From Zunongwangia sp. HGR-M22 (GTDB lineage Bacteria > Bacteroidota > Bacteroidia > Flavobacteriales > Flavobacteriaceae): a stretch of DNA of 64,000 bases. Location: contig NZ_CP115159.1 in assembly GCF_027594425.1 (NCBI RefSeq), forward strand, positions 248,001-312,000, given 5' to 3'. The translations under genes and the position numbers were made by a program. The notes beneath the pieces are model-generated. The model saw only the letters and a list, made by a program, of their open reading frames with translations, did not search any database and was not told where the DNA came from. Positions 16,400-24,069 of this stretch are shown in pieces (position 1 is the stretch's first letter; every line of letters starts with the position of its first letter).

Positions 16400-16827
16400 T
16401 CGTCCAGTTGGATTATTTGCATTATCTCGATCCCGGCTTTTTTTAGAAAATCAAGACCGCTATTGTCTTTGTAATCTACACAATATACCAGGCGTTTGAT
16501 CCCCGCCTGATGGATTAATTTACTACATTCTTTACAAGGTGACAGGGTGATGTATAAGGTAGCTCCCTGGCAAGATTGGGTAGAAGCAGCAACTTTTAAA
16601 ATAGCATTAGCTTCAGCATGTAATACATACCATTTAGTATATCCAGCTTCATCTTCGCAAAAATTTTCGAAACCACTAGGCGTCCCATTGTAACCATCAG
16701 AAATTATCATTCGATCTTTTACAATTACAGCACCAACCTGCTTTCTTTTACAATGTGAGAGTTTGCTCCACTCTCTTGCTATTCTTAAATAAGCTTTGTC
16801 GTATTTAAGTTGTTTGTCTTTTTGCAT
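16396..16827 (-). CDS. dCMP deaminase (ComEB-like)
   Basis: 143-residue zinc deaminase with HAEANAI (His70, catalytic Glu72) and SPCKECSK (Cys98, Cys101). The N-terminal block with CKRKQVGAVIV and DGYNGTPSG (44-52) is the signature of deoxycytidylate deaminases, which make dUMP for thymidylate synthesis. First gene of an operon with the S41 peptidase. Confidence 0.9.
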   Translation of the reverse strand: MQKDKQLKYDKAYLRIAREWSKLSHCKRKQVGAVIVKDRMIISDGYNGTPSGFENFCEDEAGYTKWYVLHAEANAILKVAASTQSCQGATLYITLSPCKECSKLIHQAGIKRLVYCVDYKDNSGLDFLKKAGIEIMQIIQLDD

Positions 16828-16923
16828 GCGCTGTAATGGGAGATCGTTTATCTTATTTTAGGTAAAGGAACGCTAAAATATTGTATGCTACAGGTTAAAC
16901 CAATTTTAACGCGTTAAAATTAA

Positions 16924-17511
16924 TTAAATCGCATTGAAATTTTCTCTTAGAATAGGAAGTACAATACCTACAACGATAGCTGAAACGATAAGCACCCAGT
17001 CTCTTTTGGATACTCGGAAGAAATTTTGTGTTATAAAAGCTAATATTAAAACGCATAAAACCACTATTGCCTGTGCGCACTCTATACCTAAGGCAAATTC
17101 TAAGAGAGGAAATATTTTTGAAGAAAACCCGCTACTAAGCATTTTAAAGTAGGTAGAAAATCCTAAGCCGTGTATTATTCCAAAAAAAGCGGTGGTAAAA
17201 TAAAGTAAGGTAGGATTATTAGATTTTTCTTTATTACTAGCAGTTAGAATGTTGTATATCGCGGTGATCATAATCGATACTGGTATTAGAAATTCTACCC
17301 AGGCGGTATCTACCATTACTATTTCGTAGGTGGAAAGGAACAATGCCAAGGTGTGACCTAAGGTAAAGATGGTGACCAGCCACAACATCTTTTTCCATGA
17401 AGTAAATGTATAAGAAGCTACCAGAGCAATGAAAAACAGGATATGATCGTAAGCATTCCAATCTAAAACATGCTTTAGGCCTAAATTAAGATATAACCAA
17501 AATTGTGACAT
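16924..17511 (-). CDS. HupE/UreJ family membrane protein
   Basis: 195 residues, about six membrane helices. Histidine-containing motifs typical of the family are visible: GLKHVLDWNAYDH (11-23), TLGHTLALFL, and IHGLGFS. HupE/UreJ proteins are proposed nickel or cobalt permeases, but this flavobacterial subgroup sits with nucleotide and protease genes and not with urease or hydrogenase, so transport specificity is unknown. Confidence 0.85.
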   Translation of the reverse strand: MSQFWLYLNLGLKHVLDWNAYDHILFFIALVASYTFTSWKKMLWLVTIFTLGHTLALFLSTYEIVMVDTAWVEFLIPVSIMITAIYNILTASNKEKSNNPTLLYFTTAFFGIIHGLGFSTYFKMLSSGFSSKIFPLLEFALGIECAQAIVVLCVLILAFITQNFFRVSKRDWVLIVSAIVVGIVLPILRENFNAI

Positions 17512-17633
17512 AGGGAAAAGGGCTAATGCTGCCGAAAGTACAACTTCTTAAGAAAATCACAAAGTTAAGAGTTACTAAAGTGGAACATTGAAAGATTTTC
17601 ATCTTATTTATTTAAAATTAATCTAAATAAATA

Positions 17634-17664
17634 TTGTGAATTATAGTAATGTTTTTTAGATTTG
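17634..17664 (+). promoter_or_regulatory. Bacteroidota-type promoter of candidate small RNA
   Basis: TTG at 17634-17636 (-33 box), 20 bases, then TAGATTTG at 17657-17664 (-7 box). This is one of the best full-length matches to TTG-N19-21-TAnnTTTG in the window. Confidence 0.6.
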
Positions 17665-17670
17665 AATATC

Positions 17671-17766
17671 AAGGCAGTTTTAATCGATAAATGATATTGC
17701 AATTGTCTATTGTAAAAGTTTGTTCTAAAGTCTGAAAATGGCGTAGTTGTGAGACTACGTCATTTT
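17671..17766 (+). ncRNA. Candidate small RNA, about 95 nt
   Basis: The unit is defined by the promoter at 17634-17664 and an intrinsic terminator. It lies between the divergent HupE gene and the histidine kinase operon. No match to tmRNA, SRP, 6S or RNase P sequence features that I know. Confidence 0.45.
17735..17765 (+). terminator. Intrinsic terminator of candidate small RNA
   Basis: AAAATGgCGTAGT (17735-17747) pairs with ACTACGtCATTTT starting at 17754, followed by a T-rich tract. Confidence 0.75.
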
Positions 17767-17887
17767 TATTTTTATAGTTTCCCTACTTCGATTGACTGTG
17801 ATTATTGAGTTTGAAAGATGATTCTTACAAAAGCTTAATAGAGGATTTTCCAAAAAAAAATCAATCACAATTACTTAAATCTACAAT

Positions 17888-17905
17888 AAGGGGAAATTCC
17901 CCCTT
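17888..17905. promoter_or_regulatory. Palindromic site upstream of histidine kinase operon
   Basis: GGGGAAATTCCCC (17890-17902) is a perfect dyad around a central A, extended by AA and TT to AAGGGG...CCCCTT. It lies about 125 bases before the first gene of the two-component operon and could bind a regulator, possibly the operon's own LuxR-type protein (inference). Confidence 0.4.
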
Positions 17906-18027
17906 GACTTTTTCTCTAAAATGTAATAAAAGCGGGTGTTTGCGTATATTTTCATAAAAGTTAAAGTAAACTTTTTTTGATTATAATATTTGTTAATTTT
18001 AAGCTAAATAAAAATCGAAGTTTAATT

Positions 18028-18405
18028 ATGAGTAACACTAACAACTATCCGCTATTTTACGTGGATAATTTACAGAAAGCTGAAGGAGAAAGCAGCTACA
18101 CAGTAGATTTACATTTACCGGAAAATTTTAATTATGTCGACGAGTATCATATTATTGGAACTAGTACACTTTTGCCGGAAGTTTTAAAAATTCAACTTTT
18201 GGTAAAAATAGATAACGACAATGTTACCCCATCGCCAATTTCAAAAACAGTATCTGTACCATTTGTTTTAAAAGAAGATGAGAATGGTTCTTATTTCAAG
18301 TTTATAATTAATTGGCAATTAAACGGAACGAAAGAAGGCGGCGGTGTTGGTGATCCTGAAGACGAAGAAACCGTAGGGGAAGGTGTCTTACAAGGAGTGG
18401 GATAA
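18028..18405 (+). CDS. Small acidic protein in two-component operon
   Basis: 125 residues from the ATG at 18028; an upstream in-frame ATG at 17977 would add a lysine/hydrophobic stretch in AT-rich leader and is less likely. There is no signal peptide. The N-terminal 100 residues look beta-rich; the last 25 are glycine- and acid-rich (GGGVGDPEDEE). Its stop overlaps the kinase start as TAATG, so the two are translationally coupled. No family recognised; a role as partner or target of the kinase is only inferred. Confidence 0.65.
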   Translation: MSNTNNYPLFYVDNLQKAEGESSYTVDLHLPENFNYVDEYHIIGTSTLLPEVLKIQLLVKIDNDNVTPSPISKTVSVPFVLKEDENGSYFKFIINWQLNGTKEGGGVGDPEDEETVGEGVLQGVG

Positions 18406-20162
18406 TGAAAAAACTACTGGCTTTTTGTGGAGTTTTATTTTTTGGGTTGGTTTCTTGCTTTGCGCAGCAAGAGCTGTTGGATAAAGCGGAAGCTTCTAAA
18501 CAAGCGGATAATTATCAAATATCTTTAGATCTTCTTGCAGAAGTTGACACCATTAAATTATCGGTTCCTCAAAAAGCCAGGTTTTATTATTTACAAGCTT
18601 CTAATTATAAATTCAGAAGGGAAGATTCAGAATCCTATCCTTTATTATTAAAAGCCAAAAAACTATACACTGCAATAGATAGTTTAGAGAAGGTAGCAAC
18701 GATAAATCTTGAGTTGTTTCAGGTAGTAAAAAATATTGGTAGTGACCATTTACATTATGAGGAATTTCTCAATGATTATTTAGACTATCATCTTTCACAA
18801 AACAAACCCAAAAATCTTCGTAAAGCCTATATACGGATAGCTGTTAATTTTGCCAAAAAAGAAACGGTAGATAGTTCGTTTAAATACTTCAGAAAAGCTT
18901 TAAAGTTAATAAAAACAGATAAAGATACCTTGTCTGAAGCTCAAATGCTTAATAATTTTGGGGTTCTATATATGGAATTTACAGCTTATAAAGATTCAGC
19001 CTTGTATTACTTTGATCGTTCTAGGAAGTTTTACAAGAAACCAAAAGATTTACAATCAAGCTATCTAAATACGGCTAGTGCCTATAAAAAATTAGGCGAG
19101 TACGACAAGGCTATTGCAAGTTATCAAAAGGCAGATTCACTTTTAGGAAAAGAATATCGTAAAGATCGCAAACGCTTTTTATATAATTTAATGGCAAAAA
19201 CCTACGAGCTTGCCGATAAACCGGCTAAAGCTTTAGAGTATTATAAATTAACCCAAGCCTATCAGGATAGTTTAAACCTGGAAGATCAGGAAAAAGCGAT
19301 TTACGATATCCAAACCAAGTATGAGGTTCAGAAAAAAGAAAATGAAAATCTTCGTTTAAAACAATATCGAACTTGGTTGTTTTCAGGTATAATTTTGTTA
19401 GTACTGCTATTGGTCGCTAGTTATTTGGTGTACCGTAACCGGATGGCAAAAAAGCAACTTCAGATAAAACAGTCGGCTTTAGAGAAAAATCAACTAGAAA
19501 AACAATTAAAAAATCAGGAGCTTGCCGGTTTAGATGCGATGTTAGAAGGCCAGGAAAAAGAACGCCAGCAAATAGCAAACGATCTTCACGATAATTTAGG
19601 CGGTTTATTGGCTACTTTAAAACTTCATTTTCAGAATTTAAAAATTAAAACAGGTCGCTTACGCGACGAGCAGGATGAGTTATTTAAAACAACCGATTCG
19701 CTGTTAGATGAAACCTATCAGCAAGTGCGCAATTATGCGCACCAGCGCAATGCCGGCTTAAAAACCAGTGAAGGTTTGGTGCCTTCTTTAAAAAATTATG
19801 CGGCGAAAGTTTCGGTAGGGAATAGTTTGGTGATTCAAATTGAGGATCACGATATGGAGCGCCGTTTAGAAACCAGCCTCGAAATAACGATTTTTAGGAT
19901 TGTGCAAGAGCTTATTACCAATGTAATAAAGCATGCAGAAGCTTCAGAAATAATTGTTCACCTTACCGCTTTCGACGATCATATAAATATTATGGTAGAA
20001 GACGATGGTAAAGGTTTTGATACTTCAAAACTAAAAGAGAAGAATAATGGTATGGGCTTAGGCTCTATTATCAAAAGAATTGAACATATTGGCGGAAAGG
20101 TAGAAATCGATAGTCAGCCTGATGGCGGCACAACAGTAATTTTAGATATACCAGTATCATGA
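18405..20162 (+). CDS. TPR-containing sensor histidine kinase (NarL/DesK type)
   Basis: 585 residues. A signal peptide (1-20) leads to a periplasmic sensor region with TPR-like helical repeats (about 25-300), then one membrane helix (about 325-343), a coiled linker and a HisKA_3 dimerisation helix with phosphoacceptor His396 in ANDLHDNLGG. The ATPase domain has ELITNVIKH (Asn506), EDDGKGF (532-538) and NGMGL (548-552). It phosphorylates a LuxR-type response regulator; the next gene, overlapping by 4 bases, encodes one. The stimulus is unknown. Confidence 0.92.
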   Translation: MKKLLAFCGVLFFGLVSCFAQQELLDKAEASKQADNYQISLDLLAEVDTIKLSVPQKARFYYLQASNYKFRREDSESYPLLLKAKKLYTAIDSLEKVATINLELFQVVKNIGSDHLHYEEFLNDYLDYHLSQNKPKNLRKAYIRIAVNFAKKETVDSSFKYFRKALKLIKTDKDTLSEAQMLNNFGVLYMEFTAYKDSALYYFDRSRKFYKKPKDLQSSYLNTASAYKKLGEYDKAIASYQKADSLLGKEYRKDRKRFLYNLMAKTYELADKPAKALEYYKLTQAYQDSLNLEDQEKAIYDIQTKYEVQKKENENLRLKQYRTWLFSGIILLVLLLVASYLVYRNRMAKKQLQIKQSALEKNQLEKQLKNQELAGLDAMLEGQEKERQQIANDLHDNLGGLLATLKLHFQNLKIKTGRLRDEQDELFKTTDSLLDETYQQVRNYAHQRNAGLKTSEGLVPSLKNYAAKVSVGNSLVIQIEDHDMERRLETSLEITIFRIVQELITNVIKHAEASEIIVHLTAFDDHINIMVEDDGKGFDTSKLKEKNNGMGLGSIIKRIEHIGGKVEIDSQPDGGTTVILDIPVS

Positions 20163-20776
20163 TACGAGTAGTATTAGCAGAAGACCATTTAGCCGTAGCC
20201 GACGGAATTTTAGCGTATTTTAAATATCACGACCAGATCTCGATTATAGGCCAGGCGACAAACGGAAAAGAATTATTGGAATTGGTTGAAAAGTATATTC
20301 CCGATGTGGTATTAACCGATATTAAAATGCCAGTGATGGACGGGATTGAAGCTGCGAAATTGATTAAAGCGAAATTTGACAGAATCGGAATTATCGCTTT
20401 TAGTATGTTCGATCAGGACGAGGCGGTCGATAAAATGCTACAAGCCGGGGCAACAGGATATTTGCTGAAGAACTCATCTTTAGCAGAAATGGAAAAAGCG
20501 ATTATAGATGTTTCTGAAGGAAAATTATATTACGATCCTAATTTAAGTGTAACTACAGAAGCTTCTAAAGGCGAGAGCAAAGGAATCCTTACCAAGCGTC
20601 AAATTGAAATTTTAAAATTGATAGGTAAAGGGAAAACCAATCAAGAAATAGCTGATACTTTGTTTATTGGCAAAACTACGGTTGAAACACATCGTAAAAA
20701 CATGATTAGGAAATTAGATCTTCATGGCCCGGGAGAATTATTGCGCTACGCTTTACAATCTAAATACAAATTTTAA
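20159..20776 (+). CDS. LuxR/NarL family response regulator
   Basis: 205 residues. The receiver domain has acidic residues Glu8-Asp9, phosphoacceptor Asp54 in LTDIKMPVMDG, and conserved Lys in YLLKNSS. The C-terminal helix-turn-helix (about 143-205) contains LTKRQIEILKLIGKGKTNQEIA and VETHRKN, typical of LuxR-type DNA-binding domains. It is the cognate partner of the overlapping kinase gene. Confidence 0.93.
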   Translation: MIRVVLAEDHLAVADGILAYFKYHDQISIIGQATNGKELLELVEKYIPDVVLTDIKMPVMDGIEAAKLIKAKFDRIGIIAFSMFDQDEAVDKMLQAGATGYLLKNSSLAEMEKAIIDVSEGKLYYDPNLSVTTEASKGESKGILTKRQIEILKLIGKGKTNQEIADTLFIGKTTVETHRKNMIRKLDLHGPGELLRYALQSKYKF

Positions 20777-20797
20777 AAATACCCTAAGAAGGGGGTG

Positions 20798-20826
20798 TTG
20801 CTGAAATCAGAGAATAAATACTTTTG
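20798..20826 (+). promoter_or_regulatory. Promoter downstream of the response regulator gene
   Basis: TTG (20798-20800), 18 bases, TACTTTTG (20819-20826). A partial dyad ACCCT...AGGGGGT lies directly upstream (20782-20797), where an activator could bind. Confidence 0.5.
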
Positions 20827-20832
20827 GATTAA

Positions 20833-20945
20833 TAGTTCATAATGCTAGCAGTTCTTAATAGTGTTGATGAAGTATTTCGTTCAATTCTCTATTTCATTTT
20901 TATGAAATTAATCTCCCGGCCTCTTAAGTCGGGAGATTTTGTTTT
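20833..20945 (+). ncRNA. Candidate small RNA, about 110 nt
   Basis: Bounded by the promoter at 20798-20826 and the terminator at 20910-20945. A 36-codon ATG frame (20842-20952) runs through the terminator stem and beyond the transcript end, so a peptide is unlikely. Confidence 0.42.
20910..20945 (+). terminator. Intrinsic terminator
   Basis: AATCTCCCG (20910-20918) pairs perfectly with CGGGAGATT (20930-20938), followed by TT, G and TTTTT. Confidence 0.75.
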
Positions 20946-21180
20946 TAGTTGAATTTGAAAATATAATGATCTCGTGTTGAAATTCTTAGTTTTTAGAAGT
21001 TAATTTTATATGAATTAGAATAGGGTTTCTTTCTAAAGGTTCTTCATCTTTAGGTAATATTGCTAACAATTCCCGAAACTAAACTTTACATTTAGATGAA
21101 TTGCAGCTAACAGGTTTTTAATATAATTTCTGTTTTTTTGACATTGATTCTGTTTGTAAGTTATCCCAATTTACAATCAA

Positions 21181-21202
21181 CTTAAAGAGTTCGCTCTTTA
21201 AG
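21181..21202. repeat. Perfect 9-bp hairpin with TTCG loop
   Basis: CTTAAAGAG-TTCG-CTCTTTAAG. A UUCG tetraloop would be very stable in RNA. No convincing promoter or gene accounts for it. Confidence 0.5.
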
Positions 21203-21248
21203 AACATAAAGAAGCAGGTCTAAGATTTGTTTCATCCTTTAGTTTGTT

Positions 21249-21282
21249 AAATCCATCTCTCTCCCGGGAGATGGATTTTTTT
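21249..21282 (+). terminator. Intrinsic terminator of unknown transcript
   Basis: AAATCCATCTC (21249-21259) pairs with GAGATGGATTT (21268-21278), followed by T's. No gene lies directly upstream. Confidence 0.7.
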
Positions 21283-21339
21283 AAATATGGTAGCGCTAAG
21301 ATTCCCTGTTTTATAATTATATTTTTATCCAAAAATAGG

Positions 21340-21367
21340 TTGAATATCGAATAATTTTTTAATTTTG
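21340..21367 (+). promoter_or_regulatory. Promoter of tRNA-Leu
   Basis: TTG (21340-21342), 17 bases, TAATTTTG (21360-21367); the -7 box ends 10 bases before the tRNA. Confidence 0.55.
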
Positions 21368-21377
21368 CCGTCCAATA

Positions 21378-21459
21378 GCCTTGGTGGCGGAATTGGTAGA
21401 CGCGCTGGATTCAAAATCCAGTTCTTTCGGGAGTGTGGGTTCGATTCCCACCCAAGGTA
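21378..21459 (+). tRNA. tRNA-Leu (anticodon CAA)
   Basis: An 82-base class II tRNA. The acceptor stem is GCCTTGG/CCAAGGT, the D-arm has TGGTAGA, the anticodon arm CTGGA-TTCAAAA-TCCAG gives anticodon CAA, and the T-arm is GTGGG-TTCGATT-CCCAC. There is a long variable arm between. The 3' CCA is not encoded and must be added by a nucleotidyltransferase. Confidence 0.95.
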
Positions 21460-21463
21460 CAAG

Positions 21464-21495
21464 AAAAAGCTGAGATAAATGTCTCAGCTTTTTTT
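21464..21495 (+). terminator. Intrinsic terminator of tRNA-Leu
   Basis: AAAAAGCTGAGA (21464-21475), 6-base loop, TCTCAGCTTTTTTT (21482-21495). It begins 4 bases after the tRNA. Confidence 0.85.
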
Positions 21496-21642
21496 ATGTC
21501 TAAAAATTAGGGTTCTTCGATAATATAGATTTTTCAGCTATAAGTAAGATTCTTTTTTGCTGATATATTACAAACGCAATATTGCTAGTGCTTTTTTAAG
21601 CTAGTTTTATTAATTTGGATGCCTGTTTTAAATTTCAGATAA

Positions 21643-22095
21643 ATGAACAAATTCTTCTATTGCCTTAGTATTTCGCTATTTTTTCTAACAGCATCATGTA
21701 ATTCTGATGACCTATATGATTCTGAACCCGATCTAGAAACAAGAAGAAAATGGCTTGTTAATGAAGATGAATGGAAATTTAGTGGGCTTAATCTTATAGA
21801 TATTAATGAAAGTGATCCTGCTATCATCGGGAATTTAGAACAGCAGTTAAAAAATAGTCTGGATCAAAACGTATATATTTTTAATGAAGATGGTACGGGT
21901 AGTTTAATTACTAGGCAGAACAGATACTCTTTCAATTTTAATGTTAGCGAAACAGAAATAACCTTAGGCGGTGGCATACAAGATGTATGGAAAGGCTATG
22001 ATATCGATAATGGTGCATTGACGTTTTTAACAAAAGGAGAGAGTTATATTTCTGGTAAAAACCTGAGTTATGCTGTTCGGCTTACGTATAAGTGA
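21643..22095 (+). CDS. Lipoprotein of unknown function
   Basis: 150 residues with a signal peptide ending in LTASC, placing the lipidated Cys at residue 19. The mature protein is acidic. It includes an RRKWLVNEDEWKFSG segment and an 'NEDGTGS' turn, features often seen in lipocalin-like lipoproteins of Bacteroidota that measure a W-x-L-x-G pattern. No specific family is certain. Confidence 0.65.
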   Translation: MNKFFYCLSISLFFLTASCNSDDLYDSEPDLETRRKWLVNEDEWKFSGLNLIDINESDPAIIGNLEQQLKNSLDQNVYIFNEDGTGSLITRQNRYSFNFNVSETEITLGGGIQDVWKGYDIDNGALTFLTKGESYISGKNLSYAVRLTYK

Positions 22096-22249
22096 GGTTT
22101 AAGTTTTTTTTAAATGAAATTTAACATTTTTTATGAACGCTTTTTAAATTGTAAATCGTTAATATGTTCCTAATTAGCAAACTTTTATTATAGTTAAATT
22201 AGGATTTACTTGTAAAATTTATAATTTCCCCGCCCCAATTCTACATTTT

Positions 22250-22927
22250 ATGAAAAATATATTAGCCTTATTGTTATTACTGTTTTTTACGAGCGTCGGC
22301 GCTCAGGAGTCTAAACTTGGATTAACAGCAGGTTTTAATTATTCTCTGCAATCTCATAATGGGGATTTAGTAGGTAGTCCAGATTTACATTTTGCTCCAG
22401 ATGCAGCATTCGGTGGGCAGGGAGGAATTTTTTACGAAAGAACTTTTGGTAAATTTTTAATTCGTCCTCAAGCTCTTTTTTATAGGTCTAGGGGAGAGTA
22501 TAGTTTTCCAAATTCCTCACCTATTTTTACATTAGATAAATTGAATTTTGAATTATTGCTTGGGTACGAAATCTTCAGGAATATCGATCTAGTGGTTGGT
22601 CCAGGATATCAGAATATAGTGAGAAATGATTTCAATGTTAGAGGAGAGGATTTAAGAGACAATATGAGTAATTTAAATATAGTTTCAGGACTTAAGATTC
22701 AATTAAATAAAAGATTAGAATTAAGTTTAATGTATGACTGGACTTTCGATTCTGATGAGAATCAAACTGCAGTTTTGCCTTACAATGGTTCGAACGAAGT
22801 TTTCTTATTGGATGATGCTAGAGTGAATATACTAACTTTAAATGTTAGTTATGCAATCTTTACGATTCAAAATAAAAGTAGAGCTAATAAAAGAGCCAAG
22901 AGTGGCGGTCGAGGCTGCTATTTTTAA
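22250..22927 (+). CDS. PorT-like outer-membrane beta-barrel protein
   Basis: 225 residues, signal peptide 1-18 (VGA-QE). The body has the alternating pattern of an eight-stranded barrel of the OMP_b-brl_2 type: KLGLTAGFNYS, a GGQGGIFYER strand, and YDWTF near the end. The last 20 residues are unusually basic and end GGRGCYF, so the barrel may be followed by a short tail. Function unknown. Confidence 0.7.
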   Translation: MKNILALLLLLFFTSVGAQESKLGLTAGFNYSLQSHNGDLVGSPDLHFAPDAAFGGQGGIFYERTFGKFLIRPQALFYRSRGEYSFPNSSPIFTLDKLNFELLLGYEIFRNIDLVVGPGYQNIVRNDFNVRGEDLRDNMSNLNIVSGLKIQLNKRLELSLMYDWTFDSDENQTAVLPYNGSNEVFLLDDARVNILTLNVSYAIFTIQNKSRANKRAKSGGRGCYF

Positions 22928-22996
22928 ACGATCACTTGTTGTTTAAACGATTTTTGCAGATTTTAAATTAGAAGTTCTTTACACAGAATTAATTTC

Positions 22997-23004
22997 TAAA
23001 TTTG
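22997..23004 (+). promoter_or_regulatory. -7 box of prs
   Basis: TAAATTTG, exact consensus, 37 bases before the prs ATG. Confidence 0.5.
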
Positions 23005-23041
23005 CAACACAACTATTAATTAATATTTAAACAACACAACA

Positions 23042-23983
23042 ATGAGTACTCCTTTAACCGAAGCTAAAATTTTTAGCTGTACCCAAAGCAGGGGTCTAGC
23101 AGAAAAAATAGCAGCTTCGTACGGTAGTGAATTAGGGAACGTAATTACTTCTACTTACAGTGATGGTGAGTACCAGCCGTCTTTCGAAGAATCTGTGCGC
23201 GGCGCGCGATTATTCATTATAGGTTCTACAAATCCAGGGGCAGATAATTTGATGGAAATGCTGTTAATGCTGGATGCTGCAAAACGAGCTTCGGCAAGGC
23301 ATATAACTGCTGTAATGCCTTATTTTGGATGGGCCAGGCAGGATAGAAAAGATAAGCCAAGAGTTCCTATCGCTGCAAAAATGATCGCCAGCATTTTGGA
23401 AACAGCCGGGGCAACAAGAATTATTACCATGGATCTTCATGCCGATCAAATTCAGGGCTTTTTTGAAAAACCTGTAGATCATTTATTTGCTTCAACTGTA
23501 TTTCTTCCTTATTTAAGAAAGCTAAATTTAGATAATTTAACCATCGCTTCTCCAGATATGGGCGGGTCTAAAAGAGCGTATGCGTATTCAAGAGCTTTAG
23601 AGAGTGATGTGGTTATTTGTTATAAGCAAAGAGAAAAGGCCAATGTAATCTCACATATGGAATTAATTGGGGATGTTACAGGTAAAAATGTTGTTCTGGT
23701 AGATGATATGGTAGATACTGCAGGAACGCTTACTAAAGCCGCAGATCTTATGATCGAGCGTGGCGCAAAAAGTGTGAGGGCAATTTGTACACACCCTGTT
23801 CTTTCAGGTGGAGCATACGAGCGTGTAGAAAATTCTAAGTTATCTGAGCTTATCGTAACAGATTCTATTCCGCTTAGAAAAAAATGTGATAAAATAAAGG
23901 TGGTTAGTTGTGCCGATCTTTTTGCAGATGTAATGCAGCGAGTGCATGGTAATCGTTCAATTAGTTCTAAATTTTTAATGTAA
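23042..23983 (+). CDS. prs: Ribose-phosphate pyrophosphokinase
   Basis: 313-residue cytosolic enzyme making PRPP from ribose 5-phosphate and ATP for nucleotide, His and Trp synthesis. Motifs: MDLHADQIQGFF (130-141), which holds the signature Mg/ATP-binding block, and the PRPP loop VVLVDDMVDTAGTL (217-230). Length agrees with bacterial class I PRPP synthases. rplY follows in the same direction. Confidence 0.95.
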   Translation: MSTPLTEAKIFSCTQSRGLAEKIAASYGSELGNVITSTYSDGEYQPSFEESVRGARLFIIGSTNPGADNLMEMLLMLDAAKRASARHITAVMPYFGWARQDRKDKPRVPIAAKMIASILETAGATRIITMDLHADQIQGFFEKPVDHLFASTVFLPYLRKLNLDNLTIASPDMGGSKRAYAYSRALESDVVICYKQREKANVISHMELIGDVTGKNVVLVDDMVDTAGTLTKAADLMIERGAKSVRAICTHPVLSGGAYERVENSKLSELIVTDSIPLRKKCDKIKVVSCADLFADVMQRVHGNRSISSKFLM

Positions 23984-24009
23984 ATTTTTTCTGCTAAAAA
24001 ATTTAGAAC
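23964..24009 (+). promoter_or_regulatory. Competing AT-rich hairpins between prs and rplY
   Basis: GTTCTAAATTTTT (23964-23976, in the prs 3' end) can pair with AAAAATTTAGAAC (23997-24009). The inner TAAATTTTTT (23981-23990) can instead pair with AAAAAATTTA (23996-24005). The two stems share the right arm and are mutually exclusive. Confidence 0.4.
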
Positions 24010-24069
24010 CAGACTTTAATATCTCAGCAAAATGTTGCAATTTTGCACTCCTTAAAAATAAATAAGAAA

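Larger units (their letters stand above)
17512..18027. other. Intergenic region of 516 bases with an orphan transcription unit
   Basis: No protein gene of convincing length. It contains a strong promoter (17634-17664), a terminator (17735-17765) and a 13-bp palindrome (17890-17902), listed separately. The longest ATG frame between promoter and terminator is 14 codons. Confidence 0.6.
20777..21359. other. Long intergenic region with two more orphan terminators
   Basis: 583 bases between the response regulator gene and the tRNA promoter without a supported protein gene. It contains a promoter (20798-20826), a terminator (20910-20945), a UUCG hairpin (21181-21202) and a further terminator (21249-21282). 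Confidence 0.6.

Noticed and set aside
20842-20952. 36-codon frame inside the candidate small RNA
   Set aside because: It continues through the terminator stem and past the predicted transcript end.
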